Shown here: positions 26,885 through 36,216 of the stretch, in pieces
How positions within the stretch are numbered: the first letter of the stretch is position 1
How the letters are laid out: every line of letters starts with the position of its first letter
Assembly (NCBI RefSeq): GCF_015352955.1
Contig: NZ_JACYOX010000010.1
Location: 1 to 64,000, forward strand
Origin: Noviherbaspirillum soli
GTDB taxonomy: Bacteria > Pseudomonadota > Gammaproteobacteria > Burkholderiales > Burkholderiaceae_D
Direction of reading: 5' to 3'
DNA: 64,000 nucleotides
The notes under the pieces: model-generated
Databases searched by the model: none
Told to the model about the DNA's origin: nothing
Seen by the model: the letters and a program-made list of their open reading frames with translations, nothing else
Position numbers and translations under genes: made by a program

Positions 26885-27042
26885 TGAAAATAAATCGATA
26901 CGCATGTTTTCCGTAGTGGCAGGCCCGCAGGTTCAGAAACGCACGGCAGGACCGCACCCGGCACGACAGGCGTTCAGGTATTGATCCAGCCTGGACGCCG
27001 CACCGGGGCGGCGATATCGCTGGACATCAAGGAGACGACCGC

Positions 27043-28455
27043 ATGAACAAGAAAACAGTCCGCAGCGCGCCGGCCCAGCCGGGCAGGCGCAAGCTGGTGG
27101 GCGCCGCCGCGGCGCTGGGCGCATGGGCGCTGACGCCGGCCATGATGCGCAATGCGCAGGCCCAGGGCGACGACCTCGCGCCCTACCGCAGCGCGAAGAT
27201 CAACTGGCGCCAGGCGGAGGGCGAATCGATCGCGGTGGCGGTGATCCCGGCCAGCTACTTCGATAACCTGGCCACGCTGCTGCCGCAGTTCGAAGCGCTG
27301 ACCGGCATCAAGGTGCGCGTCGAGAAGGTGCCGCCGGGCCAGATCCGGCAAAAGGCGACGCTGGACCTGTCCTCGAAAACCGCAACCTACGCCACCCATG
27401 CCGCCGACCCGATGTATTACCCGCTGTACGTGGCCAACAAGTGGGTGGACCCGCTGGACCGCTACCTGACCGACCCGGCCCTGACCGACCCGGCCTGGTT
27501 CCGCTACGACGACATCCTCAAGGCCTGGCGCGACGCCGATTCGGTCGACGGCAAGCCCTACGGCATTCCCTATGACGGCGAAGTCACGGTGCAGGTCTAC
27601 CGCAAGGACCTGTACGCCGCCAAGGGCCTGAAGCCGGCCGACACCTACGACGAGCTGCTGTCGAACGCGAAAGCCCTGACCGACGCGCCCAACCGCCAGT
27701 ACGGCCTGGCGCTGCGCGGCTTCGCCGGCGCCGGCCAGAACATGTACATCTATCCCTCGCTGCTGCGCGGCTTCGGCGGCAGCTGGTTCGCCGGCAAGAA
27801 TGTCACGGTCAACACGCCCGAAGCGGTGCAGGCGCTGCAGTGGTATGTGGACGCGCTGGGCAATTACGCCTCGCCGGCGGTGCGCAACTGGAACTGGCCC
27901 GACATCGCCGACGCCTTCTCGCAGGGCAACCTGGCCTGCTACATCGACGCCCATTCCTCGGCGGCGGTGCTGAACAACCCGGAGAAGTCCAAGGTCATCG
28001 GCAAGATCGCCTATGCGCGCTGGCCCAAGGGACCGAGCGGCAAGCGGGTGACCTCGATCTGGAACTGGGGCTTCCCGATCAATGCCGCGCTGAGCGAGCG
28101 GGCCAAGAAGGCGACCTGGCTCTTCATCAGCTGGGCGGCATCGGCCGAGACCCAGGCCCGCACCTCGTGGAAGTTCGCCGGGCCGGCCAAGCGCTCCGGC
28201 ATCAACCGCACCTCGCTGTGGCGCTCGCCCGAGTTCGCCAGCGCGATGCAGGGCATGGGCGACAACTTCATCCCGGCCGCGCTGGAGTCGCTGGAGCAGG
28301 ATACCGATGTCGACTGGCGTCCGCGGGTGCCGCAGTGGCCCGCCATCGGCGACACCATGGCGACCGCGATCCAGGCCGCGCTGACCGGGCAGAAGAAGCC
28401 CAAGGAGGCGCTGGACGAGGCGCAGAACCGCATCCAGCAGATCCTCAAGGGCTAG
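27043..28455 (+). CDS. ABC transporter sugar-type substrate-binding protein
   Basis: The protein has 470 residues. The N-terminus reads GRRKLVGAAAALGAWAL with a twin arginine, so export may use the Tat pathway. The mature part is a family-1 (maltose/sn-glycerol-3-phosphate type) binding protein: FEALTGIKVRVEKVPPGQI, DGKPYGIPYDGEVTVQVYRK, and a C-terminal WNWGFPINAALSERAKKATW. The ribosome site AAGGAGACGACC is strong. It is the first gene of a six-gene operon ending in a sulfatase and its activating enzyme, so I infer that it binds a sulfated sugar or other sulfate ester. Confidence 0.88.
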   Translation: MNKKTVRSAPAQPGRRKLVGAAAALGAWALTPAMMRNAQAQGDDLAPYRSAKINWRQAEGESIAVAVIPASYFDNLATLLPQFEALTGIKVRVEKVPPGQIRQKATLDLSSKTATYATHAADPMYYPLYVANKWVDPLDRYLTDPALTDPAWFRYDDILKAWRDADSVDGKPYGIPYDGEVTVQVYRKDLYAAKGLKPADTYDELLSNAKALTDAPNRQYGLALRGFAGAGQNMYIYPSLLRGFGGSWFAGKNVTVNTPEAVQALQWYVDALGNYASPAVRNWNWPDIADAFSQGNLACYIDAHSSAAVLNNPEKSKVIGKIAYARWPKGPSGKRVTSIWNWGFPINAALSERAKKATWLFISWAASAETQARTSWKFAGPAKRSGINRTSLWRSPEFASAMQGMGDNFIPAALESLEQDTDVDWRPRVPQWPAIGDTMATAIQAALTGQKKPKEALDEAQNRIQQILKG

Positions 28456-28465
28456 GGCTGATTAG

Positions 28466-29383
28466 ATGACCCATACCCTGACGGCGGCGCCGGCGCAGGA
28501 CGCCGGCCCGGTGACCCTGGCGCGCCAGGAGCAGCGCTTCGCGCTGGCGCTGCTGGCGCCGGCGATCATCCTGCTGCTGCTGACCACCACCATCCCGCTG
28601 GTCTACCTGGCGTGGAACAGCCTGCACCGCATCGACCTCGGCATGCCCTGGCTGTCCGGCTTTGCCGGCCTGGACAACTACGCCAAGATGGGCAACGACC
28701 CGCGCTTCTGGAGCTCGCTCTGGCTGACCGTGGTCTATACCTGCAGCACGGTGGCGTTGCAGGTGGTGGTCGGCCTGTCGCTGGCCCTGCTGGTGCTGCA
28801 GATTCCCAGGGGCCAGGGCCTCTTGCGCATCGGCGCCATCCTGCCCATCGTGCTGGCGCCGGTGGTGGTGGGCCTGTTCTGGCGCACCCTGGTGCTGGCG
28901 CCCGACGTCGGCCTGGTCGACCTGGTCACCCGCTCGCTGGGCCTGGGCAGCTACAACTGGCTGGGCGACCCGCAGCTGGCGCTGATCTCGGTGATCGCGA
29001 TCCACACCTGGCAATGGACGCCGTTCGCCTTCCTGGTGATGCTGGCCACGCTGTCGACGCTGCCTTCGGATGTCTATGAAGCGGCGCGGCTGGACCGCGC
29101 CCGGCCGTGGCAGCGCTTCGTCTACATCACGCTGCCGCTGATCCGGCCGGCGATCGTGATGGTGGTGATCATGCGCACCATGACGGCGCTGTCGGCCTTC
29201 GCCGCGATCTTCGCCGCCACCGGCGGCGGTCCCGGCTCGGCCACCGAGATCCTGAACCTGTATGCCTACCGGACCTCGTTCTCCGAGCTCAACATCGGCT
29301 ACGGCGCCTCGCTGGCAATGGTGCTGATGGGGATCACGCTGGCGATTTCCTGGTTGATGTTCCGCCTGAGGAGAAGCCGATGA
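28466..29383 (+). CDS. ABC transporter permease (MalF/UgpA type)
   Basis: The protein has 305 residues with six membrane segments. The EAA loop that contacts the ATPase reads YEAARLDRARPWQRFVYITL followed by PLIRP. It starts ten bases after the receptor gene and its stop overlaps the next start by ATGA, so translation is coupled. Together with the next gene it forms the membrane channel. Confidence 0.9.
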   Translation: MTHTLTAAPAQDAGPVTLARQEQRFALALLAPAIILLLLTTTIPLVYLAWNSLHRIDLGMPWLSGFAGLDNYAKMGNDPRFWSSLWLTVVYTCSTVALQVVVGLSLALLVLQIPRGQGLLRIGAILPIVLAPVVVGLFWRTLVLAPDVGLVDLVTRSLGLGSYNWLGDPQLALISVIAIHTWQWTPFAFLVMLATLSTLPSDVYEAARLDRARPWQRFVYITLPLIRPAIVMVVIMRTMTALSAFAAIFAATGGGPGSATEILNLYAYRTSFSELNIGYGASLAMVLMGITLAISWLMFRLRRSR

Positions 29384-30231
29384 AGCGCCATGCGCTGCGC
29401 CACGCGCTGCGCCACGCGATGCTGTGGCTGGTGGCCGGCCTGCTGCTGGCGGTATGGGCCTTCCCGGTGCTGTGGGGCCTCCTGACCTCGTTCAAGTCGG
29501 AGCGCGACGTGCTGGCCTATCCGCCCGTATGGCTGTTCGAACCGACGCTGGCCAATTACCGCGAAGTGCTGTTCGGCGCGTCCTCCATCCTGCCCAACCT
29601 CTGGTCCAGCCTGGTGGTGTCGTGCAGCGCGACGCTCTTGACCATGCTGTTCGCGGTGCCGGCGGCCTATGCGCTGGCGCGGCTGAACTACCCGGCCAAG
29701 CGCGCTTCCGGCTTCTACGTGCTGGCCACGCAGATGCTGCCGCCGATGGGCCTGATCATTCCCTACTACCTGGTGCTGCAGAAGATCGGCGGCCTGGACA
29801 CCTACAGCGGCCTGACCGCGCTCTACCTGTCGTTCTCGCTGCCGTTCGCGATCTGGCTGATGGTGTCCTACTTCGAGGACATTCCGTACGAGATGGAGGA
29901 GGCGGCGCTGCTGGACCGGGCCGGACGCCTGCGCACGCTCTGGTACGTGATCCTGCCGCAGGTGCGCGGCGGCATCGCGGTGACCACCATCTTCGTCTTC
30001 CTCAATGCCTGGAACGAGTTCCTGTTCGCGGTGGTCCTGGGCGGCAACAAGGTGCGGCCGGTGACGGTGGCGATGTTCAATTTCATTTCGGTCGAGCAGA
30101 CCCAGTGGGCGCGGCTGGCGGCCGGCGCGATGCTGGCAATGGCGCCGGTCATCCTGATCGGCCTGGCGGCGCAGCGCCATATCGTCAAGGGCCTGACCGT
30201 GGGCGCAGTCAAGGGAGGAGGACGCCGATGA
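29380..30231 (+). CDS. ABC transporter permease (MalG/UgpE type)
   Basis: The protein has 283 residues with six membrane segments; the EAA loop reads MEEAALLDRAGRLRTLWYVI followed by LPQ. The start at 29380 is fixed by the ATGA overlap with the preceding permease, the GAGGAGAAGCC ribosome site and the basic N-terminus (KRHALRHALRH) ahead of the first membrane segment; longer in-frame starts would overlap the previous gene. It ends in another ATGA overlap with the ATPase gene. Confidence 0.9.
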   Translation: MKRHALRHALRHAMLWLVAGLLLAVWAFPVLWGLLTSFKSERDVLAYPPVWLFEPTLANYREVLFGASSILPNLWSSLVVSCSATLLTMLFAVPAAYALARLNYPAKRASGFYVLATQMLPPMGLIIPYYLVLQKIGGLDTYSGLTALYLSFSLPFAIWLMVSYFEDIPYEMEEAALLDRAGRLRTLWYVILPQVRGGIAVTTIFVFLNAWNEFLFAVVLGGNKVRPVTVAMFNFISVEQTQWARLAAGAMLAMAPVILIGLAAQRHIVKGLTVGAVKGGGRR

Positions 30232-31280
30232 AGCAATCAGGCAATGTACGCATGGAAGGGGTGGTGAAGCAGCACGGCAGCTTCACCGCATTGCACGGGC
30301 TGGACCTGGAGATACGGCCGGGCGAGTTCTTCGCGCTGCTCGGGCCTTCGGGCTCCGGCAAGACCACCACGCTGCGCATCCTGGCGGGGCTGGAATCGGT
30401 CAATGCCGGGCGGGTGCTGCTGGACAATGCCGACGTCACCCATGCCGAACCGGGCGCGCGCGACGTGGCGATGGTGTTCCAGAGCTATGCGCTCTATCCG
30501 CACATGACGGTGGCCGAGAACATCGGCTTTCCGCTGAAGATGATAGGCACGCCGATTGCTGCGCGCAGCGCCGCGGTGCAGGACGCCGCGGCCAAGGTGG
30601 GCATTGCGCACCTGCTGTCGCGCCGGCCCGGCCAGCTGTCGGGCGGGCAGCAGCAGCGCTGCGCGCTGGCGCGCGCCATCGTGCGCCAGCCGCGCCTGTT
30701 CCTGCTCGACGAGCCGCTGTCCAACCTCGACGCCAAGCTGCGCATCGAGACCCGCGCCGAGCTGCGCCGGCTGCAGCGCTCGCTGGGCGTGACCATGGTC
30801 TACGTGACCCACGACCAGGAAGAGGCGATGACGGTGGCCGACCGCATGGCGGTGTTCATGGAAGGCCGCGTGGTGCAGGTCGGCACGCCCAAGTCCATCT
30901 TCCAGCGCCCGGCCAGCGCCGCGGTGGCCAGCTTCATCGGCACGCCGCCGATGAACATGCTGCCGGCCCGGCTCGAGGCCGGCATGGTGGAAGTGGCCGG
31001 CGCCAGGCTGCCGGTGGCGGAGGCGGCCGGCAAGTCGGGCGCGGTCACGCTGGGCGTGCGGCCGGGCGACCTGCGCATCGCGCCGGACGGCATGCCGGCC
31101 ACGGTCGAATTCATCGAGGACCTGGGCGACAGCGCCGTCGTGCTGCTGCAGCTGGCCGGGCAGCAGGTCAAGCTGCGCGCCGGGAATGCGCAGGCGCTCA
31201 CCGAGGGCCAGCCGGTGTTCCTGCGCTTCGACCCGGCGGCGGCCCACCTGTTCGACAGCGCCAGCGGCCTGCGGCTGTAG
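30228..31280 (+). CDS. ABC transporter ATPase (MalK/UgpC type)
   Basis: The protein has 350 residues. Walker A GPSGSGKTTT, Q-loop MVFQSYALYPHMTV, signature LSGGQQQRCALARA, Walker B RLFLLDEPLSNLD and the switch histidine in VTHDQEEAMT are all present, followed by a C-terminal TOBE-type domain (GVRPGDLRIAPDGMPATVEF). This is the CUT1 sugar-importer ATPase type. The start is set by the ATGA overlap with the permease gene and a GGAGGAGG ribosome site. It powers import of the ligand bound by the operon's receptor. Confidence 0.93.
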   Translation: MKQSGNVRMEGVVKQHGSFTALHGLDLEIRPGEFFALLGPSGSGKTTTLRILAGLESVNAGRVLLDNADVTHAEPGARDVAMVFQSYALYPHMTVAENIGFPLKMIGTPIAARSAAVQDAAAKVGIAHLLSRRPGQLSGGQQQRCALARAIVRQPRLFLLDEPLSNLDAKLRIETRAELRRLQRSLGVTMVYVTHDQEEAMTVADRMAVFMEGRVVQVGTPKSIFQRPASAAVASFIGTPPMNMLPARLEAGMVEVAGARLPVAEAAGKSGAVTLGVRPGDLRIAPDGMPATVEFIEDLGDSAVVLLQLAGQQVKLRAGNAQALTEGQPVFLRFDPAAAHLFDSASGLRL

Positions 31281-31335
31281 GACCAGGCTCCCCAGCGCAG
31301 CCGCGAGAACAACATCAACGACACGGAGACCGGAA

Positions 31336-32952
31336 ATGAGCAAGAAGCCTAACATCCTGCTGATCCTGAACGACGACATGGGCTATTCCGACATCGGCTG
31401 CTACGGCGGCGAAGTACAGACGCCCAACCTCGACCGGCTGGCCGCCAACGGCCTGCGCTTTTCCCAGTTCTACAACACCGCCCGCTGCAGCCCGTCGCGC
31501 GCCTCGCTCTTGACCGGCCTGCATCCGCACCAGACCGGCATCGGCGTGCTGACCTACAGCTTCGGTCCGGAAGGCTATGCCGGCGACCTCAACGACCGCT
31601 GCGTGACCATACCCGAGGCCCTGAAGGCCGGCGGCTACCGCAACTACATGAGCGGCAAGTGGCACGTCGCCGCCAACCTGACCGAGCCGACCGCGAGCTG
31701 GCCGCTGCAGCGCGGCTTCGACGAGTTCTTCGGCACCATCATCGGCGCCGGCAGCTTCTACGATCCCAACACCCTGACCCGCGGCAACGAGAACGTCGAG
31801 CACGAGGCCAGGCGGGAAGGCTTCTTCTACACCGACGCCATCAGCGACCAGGCCGCCGCCAACATCAGGAAACATGCGGAGCAGCACGGCGGCCAGCCCT
31901 TCTTCCATTACGTGGCCTATACCGCGCCGCACTGGCCGCTGCATGCACACGAGGAGGACATCGCAAAATACAGGGGCCGCTTCGACGCCGGCTGGGATGC
32001 GCTGCGCGAGGCGCGGCTGGAACGCCTGGTGGCGTCCGGCATCCTCGACAAGGCCTGGGCCCTGACCGGGCGCGACCCCAGCCAGCCGGCCTGGCCGGAG
32101 GCCGAGCACAAGGACTGGCTGCTGCGCTGCATGGAAGTCTACGCGGCCCAGATCGACCGCATGGACCAGGGCATAGGCCGCATCCTGCAGGCGCTGGAGC
32201 AGACCGGCCAGCTCGACGACACGCTGGTCATCTTCATGTCCGACAACGGCGCCTGCGCCGAGGACATCCCGGAAGGCGTGCCGGTGGACGAACTGGTCAA
32301 CAACCTGATGATTGCCCGTTCCCATACCCGCGCCGGCGCCGAGGTCCGCTTCGGCAACCAGCCCGACATCATGCCGGGGCCGGAAGACACCTACCAGAGC
32401 TATGGCACGGCCTGGGCCAACCTGTCGAACACGCCGTTCAGGCTGTACAAGCACTGGATCCATGAAGGCGGCATCGCCACGCCGCTGATCTTCCACTGGC
32501 CGTCCGGCATCGCCGAAAAGGGTGGCGTGCGGCATACGCCGGGCTACCTGCCCGACATCATGGCGACCATCCTCGACATCTCGGCCACTGACTATCCGGG
32601 CGAGCGCGCCGGCAATCCGGTGCCGCCGCTGGAAGGCGTGACGCTGGCGCCGGCATTCCGGGCCGACCTCGCCGAGCGGGCGCCGATGTTCTGGGAGCAC
32701 GAGGGCAACGCCGCGGTGCGCATCGGCAAATGGAAGCTGGTGCGGCGCTATCCGGAAGCGTGGGAACTCTACGACATGGCGCAGGACCGCACCGAGACCC
32801 GCGACCTGGCGGCGCAGCATCCGGAGCGGGTGGCCGAGATGCGGGCCCGCTACGAGGAATGGGCCGAGCGCTGCGGCGTGATCCCGCGCGAAAAGATCCT
32901 GGAGCTGATGCGCCAGCAGCCGGCCGCCTTCTGGGAGGAAGAGGAACTATGA
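31336..32952 (+). CDS. Cytoplasmic formylglycine-dependent sulfatase
   Basis: The protein has 538 residues. It opens KKPNILLILNDDMGYSDIGC, with the metal-binding aspartates D13/D14, and carries the sulfatase signature CSPSR at residues 51-55; the cysteine is the one converted to formylglycine. Further metal and active-site motifs are SGKWHV, APHWPLH and MSDNGA. The C-terminal part (IGKWKLVRRYPEAWELYDM) is the usual small domain. No signal peptide is present, so the enzyme acts in the cytoplasm on a substrate delivered intact by the upstream ABC importer. Its stop overlaps the start of the formylglycine-generating enzyme gene. The sulfate ester is unknown; aryl, choline or sugar sulfates are possible, and the importer type favours a sugar. 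Confidence 0.92.
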   Translation: MSKKPNILLILNDDMGYSDIGCYGGEVQTPNLDRLAANGLRFSQFYNTARCSPSRASLLTGLHPHQTGIGVLTYSFGPEGYAGDLNDRCVTIPEALKAGGYRNYMSGKWHVAANLTEPTASWPLQRGFDEFFGTIIGAGSFYDPNTLTRGNENVEHEARREGFFYTDAISDQAAANIRKHAEQHGGQPFFHYVAYTAPHWPLHAHEEDIAKYRGRFDAGWDALREARLERLVASGILDKAWALTGRDPSQPAWPEAEHKDWLLRCMEVYAAQIDRMDQGIGRILQALEQTGQLDDTLVIFMSDNGACAEDIPEGVPVDELVNNLMIARSHTRAGAEVRFGNQPDIMPGPEDTYQSYGTAWANLSNTPFRLYKHWIHEGGIATPLIFHWPSGIAEKGGVRHTPGYLPDIMATILDISATDYPGERAGNPVPPLEGVTLAPAFRADLAERAPMFWEHEGNAAVRIGKWKLVRRYPEAWELYDMAQDRTETRDLAAQHPERVAEMRARYEEWAERCGVIPREKILELMRQQPAAFWEEEEL

Positions 32953-33899
32953 GCGCCGCCGCGCCGCGCAAGCCCTGCTGCATGCCGGCCGCCGCAAGCG
33001 CGCCGGCGCCGCTGCCGCAGGCCATGCCGGCGCAGCAGGCGGCCCCGGCAGGATTGCTGTGCATCCCGGGCGGCAGCTTCATCATGGGCACCGATACCAC
33101 CGAAGGCTTCGCCGCCGATGGCGAAGGCCCCAGCCTGCGGGTTGACATCGCGCCGTTCCGGATCGCGGCCACGACGGTCACCAACCGCGAGTTCGCCGAC
33201 TTCGTGCGCGCCACCCGCTACGTGACCGAGGCCGAGCGGCTCGGCTCGTCCTTCGTGTTCTACCTGCAGGCGCCTGAACGGTTCAGGGTGCAGACCGGGG
33301 CGCCGCCGTCGGGATTGCCGTGGTGGCTGGACCTGCCGCATGCCTGCTGGCAGCGTCCCGAGGGGCCGGGTTCCCATATCCATGGCCGGCCAGACCATCC
33401 GGTTGTGCATGTGTCTTGGAACGATGCGCAGGCCTACTGCGCCTGGCGCGGCGTGCGACTGCCCACCGAGGCCGAATGGGAATATGCGGCGCGCGGCGGC
33501 CTGGAAGGTCGGCGCTATCCCTGGGGCGATGAACTCGCGCCGGGCGGCGTGGCGCAGTGCCATATCTGGCAAGGAGACTTCCCCAACCGGCCGGCCGGGG
33601 GCTGGCAGCCGGGCGCAACGGCGGCGCGTTCCTTCGCGCCCAATGGCTACGGGCTGTACAACGTGGCGGGCAATGTCTGGGAATGGTGCGCCGACTGGTT
33701 CAGTCCCGACTACTTCCGCGACGCGGCGGCGCGCGATCCGCGGAAGGCCAGCCCGACTGCGGCCAGGTCCATGCGCGGCGGCTCCTTCCTGTGCCATGAA
33801 TCCTATTGCAACCGCTACCGGGTCGCGGCGCGCGGCTCGAACACGCCGTCCAGCACCGCGTCCAATTGCGGCTTCCGGGTGGCAGCCGATTTGGACTGA
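32949..33899 (+). CDS. Formylglycine-generating enzyme (SUMF1 family)
   Basis: The protein has 316 residues. The FGE-sulfatase fold shows IPGGSFIMGTD, HPVVHVSWNDAQAYCAWRGV, RLPTEAEWEYAARGG, GNVWEWCADW and the C-terminal RGGSFLCHESYCNRYRVAAR. The two cysteines of CHESYC (282 and 287) correspond to the copper-binding pair that makes an aerobic FGE active; many SUMF1-domain proteins lack them. It oxidises the sulfatase cysteine (CSPSR) to formylglycine. The start overlaps the sulfatase stop by ATGA, a direct enzyme-maturase coupling. The first 35 residues are Ala/Pro-rich with a CC pair and look disordered. Confidence 0.93.
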   Translation: MSAAAPRKPCCMPAAASAPAPLPQAMPAQQAAPAGLLCIPGGSFIMGTDTTEGFAADGEGPSLRVDIAPFRIAATTVTNREFADFVRATRYVTEAERLGSSFVFYLQAPERFRVQTGAPPSGLPWWLDLPHACWQRPEGPGSHIHGRPDHPVVHVSWNDAQAYCAWRGVRLPTEAEWEYAARGGLEGRRYPWGDELAPGGVAQCHIWQGDFPNRPAGGWQPGATAARSFAPNGYGLYNVAGNVWEWCADWFSPDYFRDAAARDPRKASPTAARSMRGGSFLCHESYCNRYRVAARGSNTPSSTASNCGFRVAADLD

Positions 33900-33917
33900 G
33901 CACGGCCCGGGAGGCTC

Positions 33918-35138
33918 CTAGCACACCGGCTGTTCCCGGCTGGACGCCGCCGCGGGGCGCGCAGGAAGCCGTGCCGCGCCGCGCCGGTCCAGCCGGCCCG
34001 CCAGCGTGGTCAGCGCCAGCGCGCCCAGCACCACCAGCGCGCCGATCCAGGGCGTGGCCAGCAGGCCCAGCCGCGCCACGATCAGGCCGCCGGCCCAGGC
34101 GCCGCCGGCGATGCCGACATTGAAGGCGGCAATGTTCAGGCCCGACGCCACATCCACCGCCTGCGGCGCATGGCGCTCGGCCTGCCGCACCACGTACAGC
34201 TGCAGGCCGGGCACATTGCCGAATGCGACCGCGCCCCAGGCCAGCACGGTGGCTACCGCCAGCCACGGATGCGGCGCGGTGAAGGCCAGAATGAACAGCA
34301 CCGCGGCCAGCAGGCCGAACACGATCTGCAATGCCCGCACCGGGCCCTTGCGGTCAGCCAGCCTGCCGCCCCAGATATTGCCGGCCGCGACCGACACGCC
34401 ATAGACCAGCATCACCCAGCTCACGCTGGCGGCGGAAAAGCCGCTGACCTGCTGCAGCATCGGCGCCAGGAAGGTGAAGGCGATGAAGGAGCCGCCGTAG
34501 CCGAGCGCGGTCATCGCATAGACCAGCAGCAGGCGCGGCTGCTTCAGCACCGCAAGCTGCTGCCTGATGGACGCCGCCGGCGGCGTCGGGATGTCGCCCG
34601 GCACCAGCGCCAGGCTGCCCAGGAAGGCGACCACGCCCAGCGCCGACACGGCCAGGAAGGTGGTCTGCCATCCCAGCGTCTGCCCGATGAAGGTGCCCAG
34701 CGGCACGCCGGTCACCAGCGCCACCGTCAGTCCGGAAAACATCAGCGCGATCGCGCTGGCCGCCTTCTCCTTGGGCACCAGCCCGGTGGCGATGGTGGAG
34801 CCGATGGAGAAGAACACGCCATGGGCCAGGCCGGTCAACACGCGCGCGGCCATCAGTGCGCCATAGCCGGGGGCCAGCCAGGCCACCAGGTTGCCGGCGG
34901 TGAACAGGGCCATCAGGCCGAGCAGCAGCGGCTTGCGGCGCATGCGGCCGGTGGCGGCGGTCAGCAGCGGCGCGCCGAGCGCCACGCCGAGCGCATAGAG
35001 GCTGACCAGGAGGCCGGCGGAAGGCAGCGATACCGACAGGCTGGAAGCGATGGTGGGCAGCAGCCCGACGATGACGAATTCGGTGGTGCCGATGGCGAAT
35101 GCGCTGAGTGTCAGCGCCCAGAGTGCAAGAGGCATCAT
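33918..35138 (-). CDS. MFS drug/sugar-efflux transporter (AraJ/YdhP-like)
   Basis: The protein has 406 residues and about twelve membrane segments. LSAFAIGTTEFVIVGLLPTI is the typical opening of this MFS group, GRMRRKPLLLG the motif A loop after segment 2, and GGRLADRKGPVRALQ the equivalent loop in the second half. The start at 35138 (double ATG, AAGGGAATC ribosome site) fits the first membrane segment; a longer in-frame frame to 35522 would run into the divergent LysR gene. It is divergent from that LysR gene, the classic arrangement for a regulated exporter. Substrate unknown. Confidence 0.88.
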   Translation of the reverse strand: MMPLALWALTLSAFAIGTTEFVIVGLLPTIASSLSVSLPSAGLLVSLYALGVALGAPLLTAATGRMRRKPLLLGLMALFTAGNLVAWLAPGYGALMAARVLTGLAHGVFFSIGSTIATGLVPKEKAASAIALMFSGLTVALVTGVPLGTFIGQTLGWQTTFLAVSALGVVAFLGSLALVPGDIPTPPAASIRQQLAVLKQPRLLLVYAMTALGYGGSFIAFTFLAPMLQQVSGFSAASVSWVMLVYGVSVAAGNIWGGRLADRKGPVRALQIVFGLLAAVLFILAFTAPHPWLAVATVLAWGAVAFGNVPGLQLYVVRQAERHAPQAVDVASGLNIAAFNVGIAGGAWAGGLIVARLGLLATPWIGALVVLGALALTTLAGRLDRRGAARLPARPAAASSREQPVC

Positions 35139-35232
35139 GATTCCCTTGGTGTGAACGATGCCGTAGTCTGGGGCAGGAAGGCGCGCGGAAAAACCGGCTT
35201 GGCTACAATACACTTTTGACGCGGAGTCACGA

Positions 35233-36150
35233 ATGCTCAATATCGAGGCGCTGCTTGCCTTTGTAACCGTGGTCGATGCCGGCTCGTTTTCAGCGGCGGC
35301 GCAACAATTGGGCCAGACGCCGTCCGGCGTGAGCCGCACCATCGCGCGGCTGGAGGCGCAGCTCGGGGTGACGCTGATCACCCGCACCACGCGCCGGCTG
35401 GACCTGACGGCGGAAGGCGAATGGTTGCTGGCACGGGCGCGCCAGATGCTGGCCGACCTGCGCGAGACCGAGAACGAACTGGCCGGCAGGCTGCGCCAGC
35501 CTTCCGGGCTGGTGCGCATCAATGCCGCCAGCCCGGTGCTGGACCACCTGGTGGCGCCGCTGGCGGCCGAGGCGCTGGACCGCTATCCCGGACTGCGGCT
35601 GGAGCTGGTCAGCGGCGAAACCCTGGTCGACCTGATCGAGGAACGCGTCGACGTGGCGATACGCATCGGCAACCTGGCCGATTCCACCCTGAATGCCAGG
35701 CGTTTGGGCAGCAGCCGCCTGCGCCTCCTGGCCGCGCCGGCCTACGTGGCGCGGCAGGGCATGCCGCGGCTTGCCGCCGATCTCTCGGCGCGGCACCGGG
35801 TGCTGGGTTTTACCGCGCCGGCCTCGCTGAACATCTGGCCGCTTCGGCACGATGGCAGGGAAGGCTATCCGGTGACGCCGGCCATTGCCGCTTCCAGCGG
35901 CGAGACCCTGCGCCACCTGGCGCTGGCCGGCGCCGGCATCGTCTGCCTGGCCGACTTCCTGACCCGGGCCGACCGCGCCGCCGGCCGCTTGGTCGAGGTG
36001 CTGCCCGACTGTACGCTGGCCTGGTCGCAGCCTGTATGGGCCGTGTTCTACCGGCAGGGCGCATTGGCGCCAAGGGTGTCGGCGGTGGTGGACCTGCTGG
36101 CCGAGCGCCTGACCGGGCAGATGCTGGATGATGAGCGCGGGCCGCGTTAA
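35233..36150 (+). CDS. LysR-family transcriptional regulator
   Basis: The protein has 305 residues. The winged helix-turn-helix (residues about 1-60: LLAFVTVVDAGSFSAAAQQL, RTIARLEAQLGVTLITRTTR) is followed by the effector domain with the usual RINAASPVLDHLVAPLAAE linker strand and IEERVDVAIRIGNL. Divergent from the MFS gene with only 94 bases between, so it probably controls that transporter and itself. No clear T-N11-A site could be singled out. Confidence 0.9.
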   Translation: MLNIEALLAFVTVVDAGSFSAAAQQLGQTPSGVSRTIARLEAQLGVTLITRTTRRLDLTAEGEWLLARARQMLADLRETENELAGRLRQPSGLVRINAASPVLDHLVAPLAAEALDRYPGLRLELVSGETLVDLIEERVDVAIRIGNLADSTLNARRLGSSRLRLLAAPAYVARQGMPRLAADLSARHRVLGFTAPASLNIWPLRHDGREGYPVTPAIAASSGETLRHLALAGAGIVCLADFLTRADRAAGRLVEVLPDCTLAWSQPVWAVFYRQGALAPRVSAVVDLLAERLTGQMLDDERGPR

Positions 36151-36216
36151 GCTCTTGGGTCAATATTGTTTCTGGCCCAATCTCACCTACCTTTCCCGCG
36201 AGAGCTGCCGTTGTAA

